A DNA stretch of 9,680 nucleotides. Origin: Pseudomonadota bacterium (GTDB taxonomy: Bacteria; Pseudomonadota; Gammaproteobacteria; Burkholderiales; Burkholderiaceae_D). The stretch is taken from contig JAEZLB010000250.1 in the NCBI GenBank assembly GCA_023435945.1, forward strand, positions 1 to 9,680. The letters run 5' to 3'. The position numbers and the translations under genes were made by a program. Shown in pieces: positions 1 to 4,987 of the stretch (position 1 is the first letter of the stretch; each line of letters begins with the position of its first letter). The notes beneath the pieces were generated by a model. It was not told the DNA's origin. It did no database searches and was given only the letters and a program-made list of their open reading frames with translations.

Positions 1-624
1 GTCGCCGAACTGGTGGGCCAGGCGGTGCGTGACGTCTACCGCCGCGATGCGCCAACGCTGGAGCAGTTCAATATTGAATTTAATGCCAGCTTTATCGTAG
101 GCGGCCAGATTGGCGACGAACCCTGCCGCCTGTTTCACCTTTACTCGGCTGGCAACTTCATCGAGTCTGGCGAAGAAAATCCCTACTTCCACATCGGCGA
201 AGGCAAATTCGCCAAACCCTTCCTCTCGACCCTGCTCACCCCCTCCAGCAGCCTGGATGAAGCCACCAAGAGTGCGCTGATCGCCATAGACGCCACGCTG
301 CGCCTGAATGTCGCGGTCGGCATGCCGCTGGATTTACTGGTCTACGAAGCCGGATCGCTGGCGGTAACGCGCTACAAGCGCATAGAAAACAACGATGCCT
401 GGTTCCAGGCTTTGCGTAAAAAATGGGCAGTACAAATGCAAGGCGCGCTGGATCATCTGGAAAGCCCATGCTGGCCTGAAGCCGCATCAACCAGCACCCT
501 GCCCACCGCTTCCTCCATGGCATCACCCTTGCGCATATTGCCGCCTATTGGCCCCACATCTCATCCAGAAAATTCACTTGAGCAGATGGCAGCGCAGAAT
601 GCGGCGCTGGTATTGTCGAAATAA
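1..624 (+). CDS. Anbu-type proteasome-like peptidase, 3' part
   Basis: The reading frame is open from base 1 and ends at the TAA at 622-624, so 207 residues are visible and the 5' end lies outside the window. The first visible GTG (base 13) is almost certainly not the start, because homologous sequence (VAELVGQAVRDVYRRDAP) runs straight through it. The sequence resembles the bacterial Anbu family (proteasome-type protease, HslV/20S beta-subunit relatives): the GGQIGDEPCRLFHLYSAGNFIE strand, then the GEGKFAKPFL and SLDEATKSALIAIDATLRLNVAVG segments and the PLDLLVYE strand. Family members are N-terminal-nucleophile hydrolases that assemble into rings. The catalytic N-terminal residue would be encoded upstream and cannot be checked here. 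Anbu genes usually sit with genes for a transglutaminase-like protein, an alpha-E domain protein and a circularly permuted ATP-grasp, which would lie to the left. The last 45-50 residues form a Ser/Thr/Pro/Ala-rich tail beyond the recognisable fold. Confidence 0.88.
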   Translation, partial: VAELVGQAVRDVYRRDAPTLEQFNIEFNASFIVGGQIGDEPCRLFHLYSAGNFIESGEENPYFHIGEGKFAKPFLSTLLTPSSSLDEATKSALIAIDATLRLNVAVGMPLDLLVYEAGSLAVTRYKRIENNDAWFQALRKKWAVQMQGALDHLESPCWPEAASTSTLPTASSMASPLRILPPIGPTSHPENSLEQMAAQNAALVLSK

Positions 625-653
625 AGATGGAGGGCTGCGGACTGTTAATCCGT

Positions 654-680
654 AAAAAATCCTTATGCAGCAAGGGTTTT
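654..680. terminator. Candidate bidirectional terminator hairpin
   Basis: The arms AAAATCCTT (656-664) and AAGGGTTTT (672-680) pair with one mismatch around a 7-base loop. Read on the plus strand the hairpin lies 30 bases after the Anbu-type stop codon and ends in TTTT. Read on the minus strand it ends in six T, in the position expected for a transcript coming from the 728-862 ORF. The stem is short and has few G-C pairs, so it may be only a moderate terminator. A palindrome of this kind could also be a recombination core site. Confidence 0.45.
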
Positions 681-689
681 CAGGCGCAG

Positions 690-730
690 CGTGACAGGCA
701 AGTCTTCCTTTGCCCGAGTTTGCCTGTTCA
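690..730. repeat. Inverted repeat ACAGGCAA/TTGCCTGT
   Basis: An 8-base perfect inverted repeat is visible, with ACAGGCAA and its complement TTGCCTGT separated by about 19 bases. It lies between the possible minus-strand ORF (728-862, whose stop codon it overlaps) and the hairpin at 654-680. It may add structure at the 3' end of a minus-strand transcript. No function is proven. Confidence 0.4.
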
Positions 731-862
731 GGTCCCGACACCCATAAGCGCGAGCAGTACAAAAAAACCTGCCAGCAATACGAAAAGGCTGTTTTCAACA
801 AGCGCTATTCGCACCGCATCTACAGCCACCTCTAGTGCAGTCCACTCATAGGCCAGAAGCAT
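728..862 (-). CDS. Possible 44-residue single-pass membrane peptide
   Basis: An ATG at 862-860 opens a 44-residue frame ending with TGA at 730-728. The peptide has an amphipathic first half (YEWTALEVAVDAVRIALVE) and then a strongly hydrophobic segment, about residues 25-41 (SLFVLLAGFFVLLALMG), consistent with one membrane helix. A TAG stop lies immediately before the ATG, so the frame cannot extend further. No clear Shine-Dalgarno sequence is seen. A T-run hairpin lies downstream on the same strand (654-680). I do not recognise a family. The length is typical of small membrane proteins that annotation pipelines miss, but chance hydrophobicity cannot be excluded. Confidence 0.33.
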   Translation of the reverse strand: MLLAYEWTALEVAVDAVRIALVENSLFVLLAGFFVLLALMGVGT

Positions 863-938
863 CTACGGGACCGAGGTAGCCCATTCAAGATAAAAAAGCA
901 CCGAATTTGTAAGGGCTTATTTTTATTTATTTGTCGGT

Positions 939-968
939 TTGGATTTAAGCGGACATCGACATTAAAAT
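939..968 (+). promoter_or_regulatory. Weak sigma-70-like promoter
   Basis: TTGGAT (939-944) and TAAAAT (963-968) are separated by 18 bases and lie about 38 bases ahead of the ATG at 1006. The -10 matches five of six consensus bases and the -35 only three. The surrounding DNA is AT-rich, so such matches arise easily by chance. Confidence 0.25.
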
Positions 969-1005
969 CCGTTGAATACTTCTTAGCTCTCTAATTCAAA
1001 ATCTT

Positions 1006-1254
1006 ATGAATGAATCTGACAAACGTACCCGCTCTGTCCTGGACATTGCATTTCCTGTCATTGGAGTGGCACTTATCATTTTCGCAATGTATAAGCTGAA
1101 TTTGCTTCCTGCATTCCTCAAGGATCCCACCTCAAAAACACAAACTCACTGGGAAAAATGCATCAACAATTTTGCGTATATACAAACAAGCAACGGCGTC
1201 ACCGCAAAATTAGATGCCGAAGGTCGTCCTGTTGCATGCCAAAACAATAAGTAA
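1006..1254 (+). CDS. Hypothetical small membrane-anchored protein, 82 aa
   Basis: The ATG-initiated frame encodes a short charged N-terminus (MNESDKRTR), then a hydrophobic segment at about residues 10-35 (VLDIAFPVIGVALIIFAMYKL). A polar C-terminal domain of about 45 residues follows, with two cysteines (ECs in WEKC and VACQN) that could form a disulfide if the domain is periplasmic. This is the layout of a signal-anchor protein with N-terminus in the cytoplasm. No Shine-Dalgarno sequence is evident before the ATG. The gene is more AT-rich than its neighbours and stands alone. I do not recognise the family. It looks protein-like in composition and in its membrane-segment-plus-soluble-domain design, but the evidence for expression is weak. 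Confidence 0.5.
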   Translation: MNESDKRTRSVLDIAFPVIGVALIIFAMYKLNLLPAFLKDPTSKTQTHWEKCINNFAYIQTSNGVTAKLDAEGRPVACQNNK

Positions 1255-1404
1255 TTTGTAAGGCCGCTGTGAATCACCGTGACAGGTCAAATTGAGATAA
1301 GAGCACAGAGAGCAGAAGTCGGCTATCGACGCCAGGCGGATACTTGACCTGCACGCGTAGGAATAATGGGTAGCAACGAACAAGAGAGTATCCGGGCTTA
1401 TGCC
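1255..1404. other. Intergenic region, nothing recognised
   Basis: No gene, strong hairpin or repeat array is visible between the 82-residue ORF and the sigma-28 promoter. A minus-strand frame here (1274-1489) covers that promoter and the start of the motility-type gene, and looks like a chance frame. Confidence 0.5.
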
Positions 1405-1431
1405 TCAAGTTTTTCCTCGAACTGTCGATAA
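1405..1431 (+). promoter_or_regulatory. Sigma-28 (FliA) class flagellar promoter
   Basis: TCAAGTTT (1405-1412) and GTCGATAA (1424-1431) are separated by exactly 11 bases. The FliA consensus is TAAAGTTT-N11-GCCGATAA, so 14 of 16 specified bases match, with correct spacing. The predicted transcription start, about 7 bases after the -10, gives a leader of roughly 20 bases to the ATG at 1459, just enough for the ribosome binding site. The downstream gene belongs to a putative motility family, which independently supports the call. Confidence 0.72.
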
Positions 1432-1447
1432 TAAAGGCAGACAAGAC

Positions 1448-1453
1448 GAGGAG
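1448..1453 (+). promoter_or_regulatory. Ribosome binding site GAGGAG
   Basis: A strong Shine-Dalgarno match lies 5 bases before the ATG at 1459 and fixes the start of the YjfB-like gene. Confidence 0.75.
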
Positions 1454-1458
1454 TATCC

Positions 1459-1656
1459 ATGGAAGTGAGCACAATAGCCCGCCTGGCAACTGAAATGACC
1501 CAGACCAGGACGGATCAGGAGGTCAGCATCGCTGTGCTGAAAAAAGCACTGAACGCGCAAAGCAGTGCGGCAGTCGCTTTGCTGGAAGCGCTACCACCTG
1601 TAACACCGCCCAATCTTCCGCCACACCTCGGTCAGAACATCAATACAAAAGCGTAA
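1459..1656 (+). CDS. YjfB-family putative motility protein
   Basis: This 65-residue protein has the features of the YjfB putative motility family: an N-terminal MEVSTIARLATEMTQ segment, a central helix containing VSIAVLKKALNAQSSAAVALLEALP, and a proline-rich C-terminus ending in PPHLGQNINTKA. The length is normal for the family. It has no signal peptide or membrane segment and is probably a cytoplasmic, largely helical protein. Its biochemical role is unknown; family members are only called motility-related. Start choice is secure because GAGGAG sits 5 bases upstream. A sigma-28 promoter at 1405-1431 indicates expression with the late flagellar regulon. The gene appears monocistronic, with a possible terminator overlapping its stop codon. 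No other flagellar or chemotaxis gene is in the window. Confidence 0.85.
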   Translation: MEVSTIARLATEMTQTRTDQEVSIAVLKKALNAQSSAAVALLEALPPVTPPNLPPHLGQNINTKA

Positions 1657-1689
1657 AGCTCATCGATACAACGGTATACGCGCTTTTCT
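1647..1689 (+). terminator. Possible terminator after the YjfB-like gene
   Basis: AAAAGCG (1647-1653) and CGCTTTT (1681-1687) form a perfect 7-base inverted repeat, and the T run continues with CTT. The loop is long (27 bases) and the left arm runs up to the stop codon, so termination efficiency is doubtful. Confidence 0.3.
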
Positions 1690-2082
1690 TCTCCTCGCTA
1701 ATGCCGTCTCCCTGTGAAAATCTGCAGGGCGGGCGCACTTTAAACATCTGTCACGTACTACCGGCTCATGAAGTGTTGCTGATGCTTTGGGCTATGGATC
1801 GCTGGAGTGGCCGTTCTGATCCGGCCAGGATATAGATAGTCCGTTCAACACCCCTTTCCATTGCCGGTTCCGCTTCGTCCACTATCCAGATTCCGGATTC
1901 GACTTTATCGGCCCAGCCTCCTGATTTCCTTAACTGGCTCGATCTGCCAATTTGCCCTGCCAAACAAGTAGCGACCGATAAAAAAGGGAAATACTCATCG
2001 CAACAAAATGATCCGTACAGCCTGCACAAACGAAGGTCTTTCTAACTCCAATTTAGAGAGGCAGCGAAGGCGCTGGGGAATT
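1657..2082. other. Gene-free region of about 430 bases
   Basis: I see no supported gene here. A minus-strand frame at 1766-2029 starts only at a TTG, lacks a ribosome binding site and resembles no family I know. Its last 50 residues look mildly protein-like, so a decayed gene cannot be excluded. A small hairpin (CCCTG 1710-1714 with CAGGG 1725-1729) is present, without a T run. Another (CAGCG/CGCTG near 2062-2075) lies just beyond the metallopeptidase stop codon, also without a clear T run. Confidence 0.5.
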
Positions 2083-3159
2083 TTACGGAACGCTCTGCCT
2101 GCTCAGATGGTGTGCCAGTATCACATCGTGTACAAACCGTAGTTTCTTCATCACCACCGGGGATAGCGCAAAAGGATACGGGTCCGGCATGCCGATGCTG
2201 CGATTCAAACTGTTCAACACATAGGTCAGCGCAAACCAGTCACTCATCAGGTCGTCGAACGCCGCCATCTCCAGCGGCTGCGCTTCGATATGCAACTCGG
2301 GTTCACCGGGCACACGAGGACGCAACGTCATGCCCGTAGCAAAGGCGGTATCGAGCGTGTCTATCATATGCAGGTAATGCGCCCAGGTCTCTGCCCAGTC
2401 TTCCCAAGGATGGCAACTCGCATAGCTGCTGATGAAATGCTGATCCCAGTCTTCGGGGGGACCTTCAGCGTAGTTTTTCTGCAGCCCCGCAGCATAATCC
2501 TGGCGCTCATCGCCGAATAATTCGCGGAACGGTTCCAGCCAGGAACTGGCCACGATCAGCCGGTCGAAATAATAATGTCCGCTCTCATGGCGGAAGTGGC
2601 CGAGCAGCGTGCGGTAAGGTTCGCGCAGTTTTTCCCTCATCTGCTCGCGATAAGCAGGGTCGGCTTCCGCGATGTTGATGGTGATGACGCCATCCGCATG
2701 CCCGGTCATCACATGCTGGTCCGGCATATCCTGCAGGAATTCGAAGGCCAACCCTTCCTGCGGGTCATCCCACTTGGGCCTGGGCTGCAGGTGCAATTCC
2801 CATAGCGTGTATAACAGGCGGCGCTTGGCCGCTTCCAGCCTTTGCCAGTACAGGCGGTTCTGATCGTTCAGCGGAGGAATCGTGGTGGTCAGACGGCAGG
2901 AAGGACACAGTTCATGCGGCGAGTCAGCGGGAAGCATCCAGTTGCAGATATCCTCGCTCGCGTAGTTACGGCACTGCTTGTACCACTTATCCGTATTGAC
3001 CGAACTCAGGCTACGCCACAGTCCATCCTGACCCGTGGCCTCGAAGGCAGTGATTTCGGAATGTTCAGGCTGATACCCTAGCAGACTGCCGCACCTCTGG
3101 CAGCGCACATTCTCGAAAAAAACCTGTTGTCCGCATTTGTCGCAATGAAAGGTTTTCAT
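2083..3159 (-). CDS. Zinc-ribbon putative zinc metallopeptidase
   Basis: This 358-residue protein resembles the family annotated as putative zinc-binding metallopeptidase, a zinc ribbon fused to a zincin-like domain. The N-terminus carries CxxC pairs at C6/C9 and C20/C23, and further cysteines at C63, C72, C85 and C88 suggest a second metal knuckle. The catalytic signature is HESGHYYFD, with H191, E192 and H195 as the HExxH core and D199 after it. E257 in WEDWAETWAHYLH is a plausible third ligand. There is no signal peptide, so it should act in the cytoplasm. Substrates are unknown. It lies 96 bases after btuD on the same strand, so it could be read through from the B12 operon, although it may have its own promoter. 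The ATG at 3159 starts directly at the conserved zinc ribbon; no strong Shine-Dalgarno sequence is seen. Confidence 0.82.
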   Translation of the reverse strand: MKTFHCDKCGQQVFFENVRCQRCGSLLGYQPEHSEITAFEATGQDGLWRSLSSVNTDKWYKQCRNYASEDICNWMLPADSPHELCPSCRLTTTIPPLNDQNRLYWQRLEAAKRRLLYTLWELHLQPRPKWDDPQEGLAFEFLQDMPDQHVMTGHADGVITINIAEADPAYREQMREKLREPYRTLLGHFRHESGHYYFDRLIVASSWLEPFRELFGDERQDYAAGLQKNYAEGPPEDWDQHFISSYASCHPWEDWAETWAHYLHMIDTLDTAFATGMTLRPRVPGEPELHIEAQPLEMAAFDDLMSDWFALTYVLNSLNRSIGMPDPYPFALSPVVMKKLRFVHDVILAHHLSRQSVP

Positions 3160-3255
3160 GGCGCGAAAGATAGCCCTTGACGGCAGATAGAGCTTAGCGC
3201 AGCAGAAACGTTCCGGTCCCCGTTTTGGCGCGTTTCAAGGCAGCTTCAGGTCTAC
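3160..3255 (-). other. Spacer between btuD and metallopeptidase gene
   Basis: The 96-base gap has a small hairpin on the minus strand (AAACG and CGTTT flanking a G/C-rich loop, near 3207-3226) followed by only three T. This may be a weak terminator or an attenuating structure after btuD. No convincing promoter for the downstream gene was found. Confidence 0.3.
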
Positions 3256-4014
3256 TCAGGAAGCCACCAGATGCGGAACCCCCTCGACATCAATATGCGA
3301 AAAGCGGCAGCCGAAAGCCTGCTGCAGTATGTCCGTCGTCAGGACGTCCCTTGCCGGCCCTTGCCAATAAGCCCCTTGCGCCAGTACCAGTACATGGCTT
3401 GCGAAGCGCGCCGCGAGGTTGATGTCGTGGCAGCTTGCCACGATGGCATGGGAGGCCGACAGTTCGCGGATCAGGCTCATCATCGACAACTGATGCGCGA
3501 CGTCCTGGTGGGAAGTCGGTTCATCCATCAGCATCAGCTGCGGCGACTGCAGCAGCAAGGCTGCCAGCGCCACACGCTGCCTTTCCCCGCCGGACAGATG
3601 CGTAATGTCTTCCCCGGCCTTGTCTTCCAGTCCCACGCGTTTCAACGCTTCGATAGCAAGTGCAATGTCTTCCTCTGCATCCCAGCCGCCTCCGACACGA
3701 TACGGGGTGCGGCCGATCAGCGTTGCTTCCAGCGCGGAATAGGAGAATGCATCGAAATGCTGCTGGGGCAATAGGCCGCGCAGCCTGGCGAGCTCTTGTG
3801 TCTTGACGTGAGGGAGCGGCTTGCCATCGATCAGCACCTGCCCGCCAGCAGCTGGCACTAGCCCGGCCAGCACATGCAGCAGCGTAGATTTGCCAACACC
3901 GTTTTTTCCAAGCACGCACCAGAACTCGCGGGGCTTTACCTGCCAGTTGAGATCATTGATCAATACCTTGCCGCCGGCTGAGACCTGCAAATGCTGGGTA
4001 ACGAGAAGACTCAT
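3256..4014 (-). CDS. btuD: Cobalamin ABC transporter ATP-binding protein
   Basis: This 252-residue protein is an ABC ATPase of the FecE/BtuD/HmuV class and probably powers vitamin B12 import at the inner membrane. All key motifs are intact: Walker A GKNGVGKST (36-44), Q-loop LPQQ (82-85), signature LSGGERQR (140-147), Walker B LMLMDEP (160-166) and the H-loop histidine H196. Length is normal. Its ATG overlaps the btuC TGA as ATGA, which implies translational coupling and matched subunit production. The B12 assignment rests on the riboswitch and on btuB in the same operon, because sequence alone cannot separate B12 ATPases from haem or siderophore ones. Confidence 0.9.
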   Translation of the reverse strand: MSLLVTQHLQVSAGGKVLINDLNWQVKPREFWCVLGKNGVGKSTLLHVLAGLVPAAGGQVLIDGKPLPHVKTQELARLRGLLPQQHFDAFSYSALEATLIGRTPYRVGGGWDAEEDIALAIEALKRVGLEDKAGEDITHLSGGERQRVALAALLLQSPQLMLMDEPTSHQDVAHQLSMMSLIRELSASHAIVASCHDINLAARFASHVLVLAQGAYWQGPARDVLTTDILQQAFGCRFSHIDVEGVPHLVAS

Positions 4015-4979
4015 GCGCGGCTCCGGATCAGCAATATCAGGAATACCGGCACGCCCACCAGCGCGGTAATTACGCCTACCGGCAGCTGGATCGGTGCGAC
4101 CACGGTGCGCGCTGCCAGGTCGGCTAGCATCAGGGCTGTTCCGCCTGCCAGTACCGATGCCGGCAACAGGATGCGCTGGTCATTACCGAATACCAGTCGC
4201 AAAGCGTGCGGCACCACCAATCCTACAAATCCTATGGTGCCCGCCACGGCAACCGCGGCAGCGGTAGCAAGTGAAGCAAGCAGTAAGGCAAGCGCTCGCA
4301 GGCGCAAGACCGGCACGCCTAAAAGCTGCGCGGTGGCATCGCCATGCGCGAGCACATTCAGCTGCCCTGCCCTGCTCCATGTCCATGCCAGCGCCAGTAC
4401 CAGCACGATCAACGCTGGCAGATAGAAGACGCTGTTCTCCAGATCGCCCAGCAACCAGAAAATCATGCCACGTAACTGCGTATCGGGGGTCAGGCTCAGC
4501 ATCAACGTGATCAGTGCCCCGAAACCGGAGGCAATCATCACGCCGGTGAGAATCAGCCGCACGCCAGAGGAAGATGCAGTGCCGCCCGGGGATAGGCGCA
4601 ATAATGCCCTGTGTGCCAGCCCGAACAACAGACCGGTGGCCAGCAAGGCGCCGAGAAAAGCTCCCGCGTGCATGCTCCATGCAGCAAGCGGAAACAGCAT
4701 CAGCAAACTCATCGCGCCCACAGCCGCGCCCCCGGACACCCCCAGGATATAGGGCTCGGCCAGGGGATTGCGCAGCAGCAGTTGCATCAGCGCGCCAGCC
4801 AGCGCCAGGAGGCCTCCGACGATGAAGGCGGACATGGTGCGCGGAAAGCGCAGATCCCACAGGAGATCGGATTGTGCGGCAGGAGCAAAGCAGCCGCTGC
4901 TGCCGCACAGGGTTGACGCAGCGAACGCCATCGCTGCCAGCAGCAGAAGACTGATGAGTATGACGATGGCTCGTTGCAT
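4011..4979 (-). CDS. btuC: Cobalamin ABC transporter permease (FecCD family)
   Basis: This 322-residue polytopic membrane protein of the FecCD/BtuC family has about nine to ten hydrophobic helices and would form the dimeric channel for B12 across the inner membrane. Family hallmarks are the LRFPRTMSAFIVGGLLALAG segment (about 43-62), LLRNPLAEPYILGVSGGAA shortly after it, and the C-terminal GTIGFVGLVVPHALR segment and LPVGVITALVGVPVFLILL. The first helix (MQRAIVILISLLLLAAMAFA) is followed by a periplasmic loop with two cysteines (CGSSGC). The start is 8 bases after the btuB stop and has no strong ribosome binding site of its own, so translation is probably coupled to btuB. It overlaps btuD by 4 bases. 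Specificity is inferred from the riboswitch. Confidence 0.9.
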   Translation of the reverse strand: MQRAIVILISLLLLAAMAFAASTLCGSSGCFAPAAQSDLLWDLRFPRTMSAFIVGGLLALAGALMQLLLRNPLAEPYILGVSGGAAVGAMSLLMLFPLAAWSMHAGAFLGALLATGLLFGLAHRALLRLSPGGTASSSGVRLILTGVMIASGFGALITLMLSLTPDTQLRGMIFWLLGDLENSVFYLPALIVLVLALAWTWSRAGQLNVLAHGDATAQLLGVPVLRLRALALLLASLATAAAVAVAGTIGFVGLVVPHALRLVFGNDQRILLPASVLAGGTALMLADLAARTVVAPIQLPVGVITALVGVPVFLILLIRSRA

Positions 4980-4987
4980 GGGTCAGG

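Larger units (their letters stand above)
625..1005. other. Gene-poor intergenic region
   Basis: This stretch between the Anbu-type gene and the 82-residue ORF becomes AT-rich from about 890 onwards, unlike its neighbours. It holds a tRNA-Asn anticodon-arm-like 17-mer (637-653), a hairpin with T runs on both strands (654-680), an inverted repeat near 690-730, a possible minus-strand peptide ORF (728-862) and a weak promoter-like pair (939-968). The longer ORFs that overlap here in other frames show no recognisable family and no good ribosome binding site. Confidence 0.6.

Noticed and set aside
637..653. A complete tRNA-Asn gene
   Set aside because: Only the anticodon arm is present; no D-arm, T-arm, acceptor stem or CCA end can be folded around it.
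904..1263. Direct repeat AATTTGTAAGG at 904-914 and 1253-1263 flanking the 82-residue ORF
   Set aside because: Eleven-base matches are expected by chance several times in a window this size; no inverted repeats or mobile gene lie between the copies.
1766..2029. Minus-strand 87-residue frame in the gene-free region
   Set aside because: It starts only at a TTG, has no ribosome binding site, and resembles no family I recognise; at best a remnant.
3521..3919. 132-residue frame overlapping btuD
   Set aside because: Arg/Ala-rich composition typical of a shifted frame in G+C-rich coding DNA; btuD motifs are complete in the other frame.
4183..4908. 241-residue minus-strand frame inside btuC
   Set aside because: Out-of-frame shadow with Arg/Cys/His-rich sequence; btuC has intact membrane helices and family motifs.
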